Origin: QQWI01 sp964522015
Lineage (GTDB): Bacteria > Bacillota > Clostridia > Peptostreptococcales > Acidaminobacteraceae
NCBI GenBank assembly: GCA_964522015.1
Contig: CAZFST010000002.1
Location: 62,001-126,000, forward strand
Direction of reading: 5' to 3'
Length of the DNA stretch: 64,000 bases
The notes beneath the pieces were generated by a model that worked only from the letters and a program-made list of their open reading frames with translations, was not told the origin of the DNA and ran no database searches. Below, piece by piece: positions 17,388-26,160 of this stretch. Both the position numbers and the translations under genes were made by a program. Position 1 is the stretch's first letter, and every line of letters begins with the position of its first letter.

Positions 17388-17978
17388 TTACTTTTTGACC
17401 CCAGTTAACAAAGGGGAAATAGGTTTATAGATTAACATCGTGATGATTGAAATCAATACACCTTTAAATAGGTTGAATGGTACAATGGCATAAAGAATCA
17501 GGGTCCAAAGACTGGTGATATTTGAATTGACAGTCGAAGCCCATTCAATAATGGCTTCAATTGGCATCATCGATTGATAAAATGGCAACAATATATAATA
17601 GTTTGCCAATGCACCCATGAGAGCCATGGTTAAAACACCGACGCCAAGGCCAAGGCCAGCGCCAAGTTTAGTTCTTTTAACTTGATAGATCAATCCAGCA
17701 GGCACAATCAAGGCAGTACCAACCAAGAAATTAGCAAGTTCACCGACCCCACCAGAAGTTGTTTGCATCAGATGGAGAAGATTCTTGATAAGTTCCACAG
17801 CAACCCCATAGATAGGTCCCAGGGCCAAGGCACCGATAATTGCTGGTAAATCACTGACATCCAGTTTCAAGAAATTTGGGAAAATCGGCAATGCTAGTTC
17901 TGCAAACATCAGAATATAGGCAATTGCACTAAGTAAAGCGACCTTAATCAGTTTGTTAAGCGGTGTTGACTTGTTCAT
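17388..17978 (-). CDS. ribU: ECF transporter substrate-binding (S) component for riboflavin
   Basis: Membrane S component that binds riboflavin or FMN and works with a shared ECF energy-coupling module encoded elsewhere. The 196 residues form six hydrophobic segments. The N-terminus (LIKVALLSAIAYILMFAEL with FLKLDVSDLPAIIGALALGPIYGV) matches RibU. The assignment is strongly supported by the FMN riboswitch and terminator directly upstream. The ATG at 17978 has AGAGGAG upstream. It is a single-gene unit. Confidence 0.93.
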   Translation of the reverse strand: MNKSTPLNKLIKVALLSAIAYILMFAELALPIFPNFLKLDVSDLPAIIGALALGPIYGVAVELIKNLLHLMQTTSGGVGELANFLVGTALIVPAGLIYQVKRTKLGAGLGLGVGVLTMALMGALANYYILLPFYQSMMPIEAIIEWASTVNSNITSLWTLILYAIVPFNLFKGVLISIITMLIYKPISPLLTGVKK

Positions 17979-18023
17979 TTTTATGCTCCTCTAATTTTAT
18001 TTGTAAATAGGTTTTTTAGGGAA

Positions 18024-18054
18024 CAAAAAACCCTGATCAAAAAAGATCAGGGTT
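18024..18054 (-). terminator. Regulatory terminator of the FMN riboswitch
   Basis: AACCCTGATC / GATCAGGGTT with a T-rich six-base loop is followed by TTTTTTG on the minus strand. It lies between the riboswitch aptamer and ribU and is the expression platform for ligand-induced termination. Confidence 0.9.
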
Positions 18055-18078
18055 GGGTTTAAGTTTTAACACTTAAAT

Positions 18079-18190
18079 ACGTTCTTCTCCCATCCAGACT
18101 TTAACTGTCGGCTCTGGAATTACACCAGATCAACCTCTCGGTTCGCGGGCTATACCGCCGGTGGGGACTTACACCCCGCCCTGAAGAAAC
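18079..18190 (-). promoter_or_regulatory. FMN riboswitch (RFN element) upstream of ribU
   Basis: The minus strand carries the conserved RFN blocks: CTTCAGGGCGGGGTG, CCCCACCGGCGGTA, GCCCGCGA, TGATCTGGTG, GAGCCGACAG and GTCTGGATGGGAGAAG. All closing helices of the six-way junction are present. With the following terminator it should shut off ribU when FMN is plentiful. Confidence 0.97.
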
Positions 18191-18240
18191 TACTATCTAC
18201 TTGATATTAGTTTAACCAGTTAAGCGAAATTTGTCAAGAG

Positions 18241-18329
18241 TAGTGCGAAGGTATGCTTCGCACGCTTAGTGTCAAGGTAAGCTTGGCACATGTAGTGAGA
18301 AGGTACGCTTCGAACGTTTAGTGCTTAGA
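18241..18329. repeat. Three tandem 26-bp hairpin-forming repeats downstream of tpx
   Basis: Units at 18241-18266, 18267-18292 and 18293-18318, plus a partial copy that includes the tpx stop codon. Each starts TAGTG and has the plan GTG..AAG-GTA..-CTT..CAC. Units 1 and 2 fold into short hairpins, and some changes between them are paired (CG/CG against TC/GG). They lie between tpx and the FMN riboswitch. No U run follows, so ordinary termination is doubtful. Confidence 0.75.
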
Positions 18330-18834
18330 TTAAACCCTTAACAACTTCAAGGGCTGCATCATAGTCAGGGTGGTTTGTAACCTCTTGAACATGCTCAACA
18401 TATTGAATCTTGTTGTCACGATCTACAACCACAACACCACGAGTCAGCAGTCTAAATTCTTTTAGAATAAAACCATACTTATCGCCAAAATCCAATGTTT
18501 GATAATCTGAGACCACATCGATATTTTCGATGCCTTCAGCAGCACAATAACGCTTTTGAGCAAATGGTAAGTCAACAGTGATGGTCACGATTTGAACATC
18601 TTCTTTTAGTTTGCCGGCTTCTTCATTAAAACGGACGGTTTGCAATGAGCAAACCCCAGTATCAATCGATGGCGCTACGCTGATAATTTTAATTTTGCCT
18701 TCTGTAGCACTGTAAAAATCAAATGGGGACAAATCTTGTTTTACCGCTGTGAAGTTTGGGGCAACTTGGCCTACTGTAACATTTTGGCCTACAATTGTAA
18801 CTGGATTTCCTGCAAAAGTAATATTCTTAGACAT
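18325..18834 (-). CDS. tpx: Thiol peroxidase (Tpx, atypical 2-Cys peroxiredoxin)
   Basis: Cytoplasmic peroxidase that reduces H2O2 and alkyl peroxides with thioredoxin. The 169 residues have the peroxidatic Cys in SVAPSIDTGVCSLQTVRFNEE and the resolving Cys in FAQKRYCAAEG, the C60/C94 pair of Tpx. The start is placed at MSKNITFAGNP (18834), where GTGGAGG gives a good ribosome site; a longer in-frame start at 18879 is unlikely. A Fur/PerR-like box and a TATAAT lie upstream. One of two peroxiredoxins in this window. Confidence 0.95.
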   Translation of the reverse strand: MSKNITFAGNPVTIVGQNVTVGQVAPNFTAVKQDLSPFDFYSATEGKIKIISVAPSIDTGVCSLQTVRFNEEAGKLKEDVQIVTITVDLPFAQKRYCAAEGIENIDVVSDYQTLDFGDKYGFILKEFRLLTRGVVVVDRDNKIQYVEHVQEVTNHPDYDAALEVVKGLI

Positions 18835-18880
18835 AAATTCCTCCACTAAACTGAGTTGAAATCGATATCGGTTTTTCAAT

Positions 18881-18895
18881 TGATATCGATTATCG
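18881..18895. promoter_or_regulatory. Fur/PerR-like box upstream of tpx
   Basis: TGATATCGATTATCG matches 11 of the 14 fixed positions of the Fur-family box TGATAATnATTATCA. It lies just downstream of a TATAAT on the minus strand (near 18911), where a repressor would block tpx. PerR would be the sensible regulator, but no fur/perR gene is in the window. Confidence 0.4.
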
Positions 18896-19025
18896 TTGTT
18901 GTTTTATTATACCCTATAATCAGACACAATAACCAACAATTTATTAAAATTTATTTGTGAATCTTTCTTAACATATCACCACTCTGGGCCATAAGCAAAA
19001 CCAATACAAATTGGTTGTGTCCCCA

Positions 19026-19787
19026 TCAGGTCAGCAATCTAAAAATCTCAAGTTTTAGTTGTCCAAATTCCGGGTCGGCTAGTAACTCGCGATTTCTTGG
19101 TCTTGGAAAATCAGTCTTGAACTCTTTTCTAATAACCGCTGGTCTGTCAGATAAGACATAGATTCTGTCTGATAGGTAAAGCGCCTCCTCAATATCATGA
19201 GTAATAAATAGCACAGACACATTTAACTTTGCCAAGGTTACCAAAAGCCAATCTTGTAGCCGGGCCCTTGTAATGGCATCCAGTCCTCCGAATGGCTCAT
19301 CTAGTAAAAGGACATCGCTGCTACACAAATAGGTCCTTAAAAGGGCAGCCCGTTGACGCATGCCCCCAGATAATTGATGGGGATATACTTTTTCAAAACC
19401 CTCTAGACCAAAAAGTTCAAAATAGCTTTGAGCATGGTCCCGAGATTTTTTTTTACTAACCCCCTTAAGACGAAGGGGCAAGGCTACATTGTCGATAATT
19501 TTCTTCCAAGGCATCAGCAAATCTTTCTGGTGCATATAACTCACTCGACCAGCTTTTCCTGTATGCTCTTCGCCGTCAATAAAGATACTTCCTTGCTCAG
19601 GGGTCATAATGCCGGATATGTGATGAAACAACGTACTTTTACCACAACCGCTTGGGCCCACAATTGAAACAAACTCCCCTTGATTCAGGTTAATATTGAT
19701 ATCATTCAGAATCGGCAACTCATCGTAAAGGGATGACACCCCCCGGACTTCTAAGCGAATGATTTCACTATTTGGGGAGGTAATCAT
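19026..19787 (-). CDS. ABC transporter ATPase, thiamine-precursor uptake (ThiZ-like)
   Basis: ATP-binding subunit of a nitrate/taurine/pyrimidine-precursor type importer. It has ~253 residues with Walker A GPSGCGKST, Q-loop HQKDLLMPW, signature LSGGMRQRAAL, Walker B VLLLDEPFGGLDA and the switch His in FITHDIEEAL. The start is uncertain: ATG 19787 has a fair GAGG site; ATG 19802 is also in frame. It overlaps the binding-protein gene by 20 nt (35 with the longer start). TPP riboswitch control of the operon points to a thiamine precursor as substrate. Confidence 0.88.
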   Translation of the reverse strand: MITSPNSEIIRLEVRGVSSLYDELPILNDININLNQGEFVSIVGPSGCGKSTLFHHISGIMTPEQGSIFIDGEEHTGKAGRVSYMHQKDLLMPWKKIIDNVALPLRLKGVSKKKSRDHAQSYFELFGLEGFEKVYPHQLSGGMRQRAALLRTYLCSSDVLLLDEPFGGLDAITRARLQDWLLVTLAKLNVSVLFITHDIEEALYLSDRIYVLSDRPAVIRKEFKTDFPRPRNRELLADPEFGQLKLEIFRLLT

Positions 19788-20757
19788 TGGTATAGGCCTC
19801 ATCTGCTATCAATGGCTTCTCAATCAGTTTTCGATCAATCAACCACTTGCCGTAATTCTCCCAGACAGAAGACTTCATTACACCCCAGGTAGCATCAGCA
19901 GCATACTCATTTGCCAAAAACTTTTGGCTAGCTAGGACTAAATCCTTATCTAGCTCCGGTGCATTTATCAGAAGCATGTCACCTGCTTTTTCTGGATTGT
20001 TAATGCAATATTCATAGCCTTTTCTTGTTGCACGAAGAAATTTCCTGACCAATTCAGGATTTTCTTGTATCAGCTTATCACTGGTAATCAAGACGGGTGT
20101 ATAGTAATCTAACGCCTGATCGTATTCTGTCATTTTTATAAAATTGATTGGATAATCTTTTAATTCAGCAGCTACACCATCCCAGCCATAAAAAATCCAA
20201 GAAAAATCAATCCCCGTACTCTGAGCGGCGAAGAAATCCATGGCGCCGATATCTGCGGATTTTACTTTTTCATAATCAGCACCCTCTGCACCCATAATTG
20301 CCTTAAGAGTTGCTTCCTCCATTGGAGAACCCCAACCTCCGTAAGTATGGTTTTCAAAATCTTTCGGGCTAATAATCCCCTTATCTTTAGACGATGCAAA
20401 ACCGCTGGTATTATGTTGAATAACTGCTGCTATGGCTTTAACAGGCAGAGGTACTTTTGCAGTCCGAGCAAAAGTCACTTGTTCTTGGTATGATACACCG
20501 AATTGCGCTTGATCCGCAGCGACTAAATCCAGAGCACCACCTTCAGAAGGTTGTATAATTTCAACCTCTAGACCCTCTGCTTCGTAATATTTTAAGTCTT
20601 TAGCCACATAGAGGCCTGTGTGGTTAGTATTTGGAGTCCAATCCAGTAAAATTGTGATTTTTTGAAGAGATTTTGTGTCCGTTGATTTAGGTGCACAAGC
20701 GCTCATTAAAATCATTGCAAGGGCCAAGATTAAAGACATGATAACTATTTTTTTCAT
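19768..20757 (-). CDS. Thiamine pyrimidine-precursor binding lipoprotein (NMT1/ThiY-like)
   Basis: Extracytoplasmic binding lipoprotein of 329 residues. A lipobox ends LILALAMILMSAC (Cys about 20), so LspA should process it. The mature part begins KITILLDWTPNTNHTGLYVA, the hallmark of NMT1/THI5-like proteins that bind formylaminopyrimidine or hydroxymethylpyrimidine. GGWGSPMEEATL is a second family segment. ATG 20757 (MKKIVIM) is preferred over the longer in-frame start at 20796, with GGAGG about 11 nt away. It lies between permease and ATPase genes downstream of the TPP riboswitch. Confidence 0.9.
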   Translation of the reverse strand: MKKIVIMSLILALAMILMSACAPKSTDTKSLQKITILLDWTPNTNHTGLYVAKDLKYYEAEGLEVEIIQPSEGGALDLVAADQAQFGVSYQEQVTFARTAKVPLPVKAIAAVIQHNTSGFASSKDKGIISPKDFENHTYGGWGSPMEEATLKAIMGAEGADYEKVKSADIGAMDFFAAQSTGIDFSWIFYGWDGVAAELKDYPINFIKMTEYDQALDYYTPVLITSDKLIQENPELVRKFLRATRKGYEYCINNPEKAGDMLLINAPELDKDLVLASQKFLANEYAADATWGVMKSSVWENYGKWLIDRKLIEKPLIADEAYTNDYLPK

Positions 20758-20782
20758 AATCAATAATTCCTCCATACGCATT

Positions 20783-21556
20783 TTAGCGAATCTCATTTTT
20801 ACGGCTCCAAGGCATTAATAAACTCTCTAGGCGATTAATCAAGAAAAAAACCAACAAACTAAGTCCTACAATAACAAAAATGGCATCAAAAAGATGGACA
20901 AGATTAAAACTACTACGAGCCCTCATCATGTAAATCCCCAGTCCAGCAGATCCACCCATCCATTCTCCTATTACAGCCCCCATAATGCTATAAGTTGCTG
21001 CAATACGCATGCCAGAAAAGAAACCTGTCATAGCAGCAGGTAGTTTTAAGTGCCAGTAAATCTGACTCTGTGTCGCCTGCATTGTGCGCATCAAATCGAT
21101 TAATTCAATATCCACAGCAGCCATACTATCATATAAGCCTACCACTATTGGAAAGAAGCAAACCAAAACGACTATCACTATTTTGGGCAATATTCCTAGC
21201 CCGAACCAAATCGCAAATAAGGGCGCCATTGCAATTAGGGGGACAGTTTGACTCAATAATAATAAGGGATAGACCGCTTTGCGAATCACAGGTGATACGT
21301 CCATTAAAATTGCCAATAGGACAGAAAGTACAATTGCAATAAAAAAACCGGTTGCTGCCGCAGTTAGGGTTGCCAAAATATGAATCCACATCTCAGACAA
21401 ACTTGGAATGAAGGCTGTGATAATTTGACTAGGAGCAGGCAAAATGAATTGCCTCACAAGCCCAGACATGACTGCAAACTCCCAAAACATGAATAGTATC
21501 AGCAAAAGAATGACTGGATTTAACCACTCAGCGATATTGGTATATTTTTTCATCAA
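20783..21556 (-). CDS. ABC transporter permease, thiamine-precursor uptake (ThiX-like)
   Basis: Inner-membrane permease of 257 residues with about six helices and the BPD_transp_1 EAA-type loop in DLMRTMQATQSQIYWHLKLPAAMTG, split here as TMQATQSQIYWHLKLP with the conserved G-like turn. It belongs to the SsuC/TauC/ThiX group. It overlaps the thiamine-binding-fold gene upstream by 29 nt and abuts the binding-protein gene downstream, so the four genes form one unit under TPP control. Confidence 0.9.
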   Translation of the reverse strand: MMKKYTNIAEWLNPVILLLILFMFWEFAVMSGLVRQFILPAPSQIITAFIPSLSEMWIHILATLTAAATGFFIAIVLSVLLAILMDVSPVIRKAVYPLLLLSQTVPLIAMAPLFAIWFGLGILPKIVIVVLVCFFPIVVGLYDSMAAVDIELIDLMRTMQATQSQIYWHLKLPAAMTGFFSGMRIAATYSIMGAVIGEWMGGSAGLGIYMMRARSSFNLVHLFDAIFVIVGLSLLVFFLINRLESLLMPWSRKNEIR

Positions 21557-21815
21557 TCGTCACCCCTTTTGGGTGATAATCTATTTTAATGATAGACATT
21601 ACACGGGTGGCACCAGCTTCAACGCATATTTCTTGTGATTTTTTTACAATCTCCATCAGTTGGTCATACTCTCCTTCCATGGTTGTTTCCATTGGACCGA
21701 CCTCGTATCGAACACCTTGAGCGGCGATGTAGGCGATAACCTTGTCCACTGTCGGATACACATCCACATCTGGTACTCTGGGTAAAACCTGAAGACTAAC
21801 ATTGACGATTGGCAT
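21528..21815 (-). CDS. Thiamine-binding fold protein (MTH1187/YkoF-like)
   Basis: 95 residues of the thiamine_BP family: MPIVNVSLQVLPRVP at the start, VRYEVGPMETTMEGEYDQL in the middle. Relatives fold as ferredoxin-like alpha/beta units that bind thiamine or its pyrimidine. The gene is first in the TPP-riboswitch operon and overlaps the permease, so it may sense or deliver the imported precursor. The start at 21815 has GAGGAGG upstream, immediately after the riboswitch terminator. Confidence 0.88.
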   Translation of the reverse strand: MPIVNVSLQVLPRVPDVDVYPTVDKVIAYIAAQGVRYEVGPMETTMEGEYDQLMEIVKKSQEICVEAGATRVMSIIKIDYHPKGVTIDEKIYQYR

Positions 21816-21828
21816 GGATGATCCTCCT

Positions 21829-21867
21829 CAAAAAAATAAAACACCTGGGGAAAAAGCCGCACCAGGT
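21829..21867 (-). terminator. Regulatory terminator of the TPP riboswitch
   Basis: ACCTGG / CCAGGT with a 13-base interior is followed by GTTTTATTTTTTTG on the minus strand, between the aptamer and the first gene. Confidence 0.8.
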
Positions 21868-21872
21868 TTTGT

Positions 21873-21955
21873 GTCACTTCCCTACGCTGGTACGAACCAG
21901 ATCAGGTTGGAGGGTTGCAAAAAGCTCTCAGCCAATGAAGGCACCCCTAGTGCAT
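21873..21955 (-). promoter_or_regulatory. TPP riboswitch (THI element)
   Basis: The minus strand has the conserved thi-box parts in order: GGGGTGC, GGCTGAGA, ACCCTCCAACCTGATCTGG, TACCAGCGTAGGGAAGTG. It precedes a terminator and the four-gene uptake operon, so thiamine pyrophosphate should turn the operon off. Confidence 0.97.
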
Positions 21956-22011
21956 TGCTATTCAACTAATATCAGGATAACACGGCTTAATCCCTATGTC
22001 AATGGTCGGGA

Positions 22012-22066
22012 TTAAAAAGGAACTGTTACGCATCTAAAATTCTAGATTTGCAACAGTTCCTTTTGT
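22012..22066 (-). terminator. Intrinsic terminator after groEL
   Basis: A long stem pairs AAAGGAACTGTT with AACAGTTCCTTT, with an inner ATCTA/TAGAT stem, and ends in T5 on the minus strand. Confidence 0.9.
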
Positions 22067-22088
22067 CATCATCATTAACAATATCTAA

Positions 22089-23729
22089 TTACATCATGCC
22101 GCCCATGCCACCCATACCGCCCATGCCACTCATGCCACCGCCTGCTGCTGGATCTTGTGGTAAGTCCACAACAGCTGCTTCTGTGGTTAAGAACATGGCT
22201 GCGATTGATGCTGCATTTTGTAGAGCAGACCGAGTTACTTTTGTAGGATCTACAATACCAGCCTCTTTCATGTTAACATAAACATTTTTAAGTGCATCAA
22301 ATCCCATACCTGGTTCAGAATGAAGCACCTTCTCAACGATGACCGAACCTTCTAGACCAGCATTGATGGCAATTTGTCTCACTGGCTCTTCTAGGGCTCT
22401 TCTGATAATCATGGCACCTGTTTTTTCGTCCCCTGTTAGGGTTTCAATCAACGCCTCTACATGCTTAATTGTGTTGACATAAGCAGTACCACCACCTGGA
22501 ACAATACCTTCTTCAACGGCTGCACGTGTGGCATTTAGAGCATCTTCGATGCGCAATTTCTTTTCTTTCATTTCAACTTCTGTGGCTGCGCCGACACGAA
22601 TAACAGCAACGCCACCTGAAATTTTTGCAAGTCGTTCTTGCAATTTTTCTTTGTCAAAATCAGAAGTTGTTTCTTCAATTTGAACTTTCAACTGTCTAAC
22701 CCGATCTTTGAGAGCTTCTTCGTTACCTTCACCATTGACAATCGTCGTACTATCTTTGTCAATTTTAACCAAGTGTGCGCGACCAAGCATTTCCATTGTC
22801 GTTTCTTTGAGTTCGTAGCCAAGATCTGAAGAAATCACGGTACCACCAGTTAAAATAGCGATATCCTGTAGCATTTCTTTTCTTCTATCACCAAAGCCAG
22901 GCGCTTTAACGGCAACAACATCAAATGTGCCTCGGAGTTTATTGACGATAATAGTGGCAAGTGCTTCACCCTCAATATCTTCAGCAATAATCAATAACTT
23001 TCTACCCGCTTGAACAATTTTCTCAAGAACAGGAAGAATATCTTGTATATTATTAATTTTTTTATCTGTAATCAAGATAAATGGATTATCCAGTGATGCT
23101 ACCATTTTATCGTGATCAGTTGCCATGTAAGAAGAGATGTAGCCGCGCTCAAACTGCATACCTTCAACAACCTCAAGTTCAGTGGTCATGGTTTTTGATT
23201 CTTCAACTGTTATGACACCTTCATTGCCGACTTTTTCCATAGCTTCGGCAATCAGGTCGCCAATTTCTGTGTCTGCAGCAGAAATTGATGCTACACTTGC
23301 TATAGAAGCTTTGGTATCCACAACCGCTGAAATTTCTTGAATCTTTTCAACAGCAACTTTAACAGCTTTTTCAATACCCTTTTTTAGGATCATTGGGTTC
23401 GCACCAGCTGCTACGTTTTTAAGACCTTCACGAACAATGGCTTGTGCCAAAAGTGTCGCGGTTGTTGTACCATCGCCAGCAACATCATTGGTTTTTGTGG
23501 CAACTTCTTTTACAAGCTGAGCGCCCATATTCTCGTACGGGTCATCCAACTCAATTTCTCTTGCAATGGTCACACCATCGTTTGTAATGAGGGGTGAACC
23601 AAATTTTTTATCTAAAATAACATTGCGACCCTTAGGGCCAAGTGTCACTTTTACTGTATCTGCAAGTTTATTAACACCAATTTCAAGTTTTTTTCGTGCA
23701 TCTATACCAAATAAAATCTCTTTCGCCAT
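22089..23729 (-). CDS. groEL: Chaperonin GroEL (Hsp60)
   Basis: 546-residue subunit of the double-ring chaperonin that folds proteins with GroES. It has the ATP loop KVTLGPKGRNVILDKKFGSP, the conserved GDGTTTATLLAQAIV and the C-terminal Gly-Gly-Met tail ending in repeated GGM units. It follows groES by 13 nt and is under the CIRCE element. Length and motifs are ordinary. Confidence 0.99.
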   Translation of the reverse strand: MAKEILFGIDARKKLEIGVNKLADTVKVTLGPKGRNVILDKKFGSPLITNDGVTIAREIELDDPYENMGAQLVKEVATKTNDVAGDGTTTATLLAQAIVREGLKNVAAGANPMILKKGIEKAVKVAVEKIQEISAVVDTKASIASVASISAADTEIGDLIAEAMEKVGNEGVITVEESKTMTTELEVVEGMQFERGYISSYMATDHDKMVASLDNPFILITDKKINNIQDILPVLEKIVQAGRKLLIIAEDIEGEALATIIVNKLRGTFDVVAVKAPGFGDRRKEMLQDIAILTGGTVISSDLGYELKETTMEMLGRAHLVKIDKDSTTIVNGEGNEEALKDRVRQLKVQIEETTSDFDKEKLQERLAKISGGVAVIRVGAATEVEMKEKKLRIEDALNATRAAVEEGIVPGGGTAYVNTIKHVEALIETLTGDEKTGAMIIRRALEEPVRQIAINAGLEGSVIVEKVLHSEPGMGFDALKNVYVNMKEAGIVDPTKVTRSALQNAASIAAMFLTTEAAVVDLPQDPAAGGGMSGMGGMGGMGGMM

Positions 23730-23742
23730 GACGTAAGCCTCC

Positions 23743-24012
23743 CTATTCTACAATTGCAACTATGTTTTCAAGATCTATGACAATATACATTTCATCGCCA
23801 ACTTTGACCTCTGAACCGGAATACTCTTTGAAGATCACACGATCACCAACAGCTAGTGGGAAATCTTCAGTGACTTTAGTTGGTATTTCAACCACCTCTG
23901 CAACTTGTTTTTTTTCTTTTGCTTGTCCAGGTAAAACAATGCCACTGGCTGTTTTTTCTTCTTCTACTACGCGCTTGATAACGACTCTGTCGCCTATTGG
24001 TCTTATTCTCAT
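23743..24012 (-). CDS. groES: Co-chaperonin GroES
   Basis: 89-residue lid of the GroEL chaperonin. It begins MRIRPIGDRVVIKRVVEEEKTASGIVLPG, which includes the mobile loop, and ends with the usual EVKVGDEMYIVIDLENIVAIVE. AGGAGG precedes the ATG at 24012. First gene of the groESL operon, downstream of a sigma-A promoter and CIRCE. Confidence 0.99.
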   Translation of the reverse strand: MRIRPIGDRVVIKRVVEEEKTASGIVLPGQAKEKKQVAEVVEIPTKVTEDFPLAVGDRVIFKEYSGSEVKVGDEMYIVIDLENIVAIVE

Positions 24013-24146
24013 GATGACCCTCCTGAGTAATTGTTTTACGATGGTTCACATGTCAAGGTTAATCATCAGTTAATTGGCAAGTATTATGACCATGCCATTT
24101 AATGACGCCTATGCCATACAAACAATTGAATTATTGTACAGACTCT

Positions 24147-24173
24147 TTAGCACTCAGATAGCACGAGTGCTAG
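24147..24173. promoter_or_regulatory. CIRCE operator (HrcA site) of groESL
   Basis: TTAGCACTC, nine bases, GAGTGCTAG: the CIRCE inverted repeat with one mismatch in the last base. It lies just downstream of the -10 box, so HrcA would repress groESL. hrcA itself is not in the window. Confidence 0.97.
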
Positions 24174-24180
24174 CAAGTTA

Positions 24181-24209
24181 ACTATAAACTAAAATATGCT
24201 TTCTTGCAA
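24181..24209 (-). promoter_or_regulatory. Sigma-A promoter of groESL
   Basis: The minus strand has TTGCAA, 17 bases, TATAGT, ending 8 bp before CIRCE. Confidence 0.75.
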
Positions 24210-24247
24210 CTGTCTTTTATCAAAAAATCGGGTGAAATCCTTGTTTG

Positions 24248-25465
24248 TTATGATTGGTAAATTAGTTGATCCACCCACTCCATTGATTCAAAATACATCA
24301 GCGGCAGTTCTTGCATATTGAAGTTGAGTTGTGTTGCACCAGCATTCATTTGTTCCACTTTAGTTTGTTCATAACCCTCAACTACGTCAAGCAATAACCC
24401 CAGGGCTGTTTCGCGCTTCAAAATAGCAACTGTAATTTCATCGCTTAATGATAACTCATTTAACACCGTGGCCATAGGCTGTTCTGTCATTACGTCTATC
24501 AACGAAAGCATTCCTGTTAAAAAACATTCATTCTGAGAAATTGGTAATTTTAAATGTTTCCCAATAGACGACATTAACCTCGCTCTTATCAGCACTGTTG
24601 CAATCAACTCTGCTGGTTTATCATGACTTGCTGATTGTAGCATTAATAGCATAATCCATTTCCGGAGTTCGTTAAGACCCAAGACTACAAGAGCCTGCTC
24701 AATACTTTGTATCTTAGTGCGTCTGTAAAATGCAGCTGAATTAATGAGTTTCAACAGTTTAAATGATACTGAAACATCTGCTTCAATTATTTTTGCCATT
24801 TTATCGAATTTCGGTTCAGGAGAAGACAGCTCCTGCATGACTGATATATAAGTCGTCGATAAGGGCTCTATTTCTTTATACTTGACTTCATCTGGTTTTG
24901 CAAAAAAGTAACCTTGGAAATAATGAAAACCCAACTCTTGTGCTTCTTTATAACCTTCCCGTGTCTCCAGTTTTTCTGCTAGGAACTGTACATTTAAGTG
25001 TCTAAAACCATTCATTAATGCTACTCTTTCTTGAAAAGAGGTATTTAGGTAATTAACTTTGATAATTGACATAAACTCTGCTAGAACAGAATTTACGCCC
25101 TCTAAAACTGTAATATCTATTGCAAATCTATAACCTGCTGATTTTAAAGCTTTAATTGCTGCCAGAAGCTCATCAGTCAAATTAATATTCCTCAATAGTT
25201 CTATAACAATCTTATGAGGGTCAAAAATAAGCGGAATCTCTTGAAGGATTAAATGATCGGAAAAATTAATAAAAGCAAGTTTATTGGCGACGAGTTTATC
25301 AAAATTCGTTACCAACATAGACTGGGCAATAACTTTGGATGTGGCTCGGTCCCCATCGTGGGGTTCGCTGTCGTTTAACTGATTAGCAAATCGATAAAGC
25401 AACTCATATCCTTCAACTTGAAGTGATCTGTTAAATATTGGCTGTCTAGCTAAAAAAACATCCAT
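24248..25465 (-). CDS. EAL-HDOD domain signalling protein (degenerate EAL)
   Basis: 405 residues: an EAL-like barrel (about 1-195) followed by an HDOD domain (about 200-385), the YuxH/CdgJ arrangement. It begins MDVFLARQPIFNRSLQVEGYELLYR; the catalytic EAL triad is replaced by YELLYR, and other metal-binding residues of active phosphodiesterases are not apparent. It is therefore more likely a c-di-GMP-independent or binding regulator than an enzyme. The start has GGAGGG upstream. It lies 11 nt after a DUF554 gene; relatives often affect motility. Confidence 0.88.
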   Translation of the reverse strand: MDVFLARQPIFNRSLQVEGYELLYRFANQLNDSEPHDGDRATSKVIAQSMLVTNFDKLVANKLAFINFSDHLILQEIPLIFDPHKIVIELLRNINLTDELLAAIKALKSAGYRFAIDITVLEGVNSVLAEFMSIIKVNYLNTSFQERVALMNGFRHLNVQFLAEKLETREGYKEAQELGFHYFQGYFFAKPDEVKYKEIEPLSTTYISVMQELSSPEPKFDKMAKIIEADVSVSFKLLKLINSAAFYRRTKIQSIEQALVVLGLNELRKWIMLLMLQSASHDKPAELIATVLIRARLMSSIGKHLKLPISQNECFLTGMLSLIDVMTEQPMATVLNELSLSDEITVAILKRETALGLLLDVVEGYEQTKVEQMNAGATQLNFNMQELPLMYFESMEWVDQLIYQS

Positions 25466-25476
25466 ATTCTTCCCTC

Positions 25477-26160
25477 CTATAAGCCAAAACTGCTTAGTAA
25501 TGCCGCCACTAAAATAGCCGGTAAAAGATTACCCACTTTTATCTCTAAAATACCAAGCATACGAATACCAATTGCCATAATCAAAACACTACCCACTGAT
25601 GAAATATCCGAAATTAAAGTTTCACTAAGAAATGGAGTCAGTTGACTGGCCATTAAAACGATGGCCCCTTGATATAAGAAAACTGAGATTGCTGAAAATC
25701 CAACCCCCATCCCCAAGGTGGAAGCCATCAGCACACTGATGATACCATCGATTAACGCCTTAGCTAACAAGACATCATGATCCCCATGGAGGCCACTATT
25801 GAGTGCCCCCATGATTGCCATGGAACCCACGCAAAATAGCAATGTTGCTGAAACGAAACTCGTCGCAAAGCCTTCAGACTTGATACGCAGCTTATTTTTT
25901 ATGGCTTCGGTAAACCGTTCAAGCGCTGATTCGATACCCCACCATTCTCCAATTAAAGCCCCCAGTGCCAGTGAAATCAGCATGACTAAGGGGCTTCTCA
26001 TTTGAAGCGCACCATCAAGTCCAAGTACAAAGATACCTAGGGCCACAGCCTGGAGAATGTGCCGTTCAAAGCGCTCTGAAACCCGACTACCTAAAAGAAC
26101 CCCCAAAATTCCACCAAATAAAATTGCGGCAGCATTCATTGCATTTCCGAACATAATCAT
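25477..26160 (-). CDS. DUF554 family membrane protein
   Basis: 227 residues with about seven membrane helices. It begins FGNAMNAAAILFGGILGVLLGSRV and contains GDHDVLLAKALIDGIISVLMASTLG, both typical of DUF554 (YdfK/YqgA-like) proteins whose function is not established. The ATG overlaps the stop of the glycosylase gene as ATGA, so the two are translationally coupled. Confidence 0.88.
   Translation of the reverse strand: MIMFGNAMNAAAILFGGILGVLLGSRVSERFERHILQAVALGIFVLGLDGALQMRSPLVMLISLALGALIGEWWGIESALERFTEAIKNKLRIKSEGFATSFVSATLLFCVGSMAIMGALNSGLHGDHDVLLAKALIDGIISVLMASTLGMGVGFSAISVFLYQGAIVLMASQLTPFLSETLISDISSVGSVLIMAIGIRMLGILEIKVGNLLPAILVAALLSSFGL

Noticed and set aside
24248..25465. Active c-di-GMP phosphodiesterase
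   Set aside because: The EAL motif is YELLYR and other metal ligands are not apparent; EAL-HDOD proteins of this type are usually non-catalytic.
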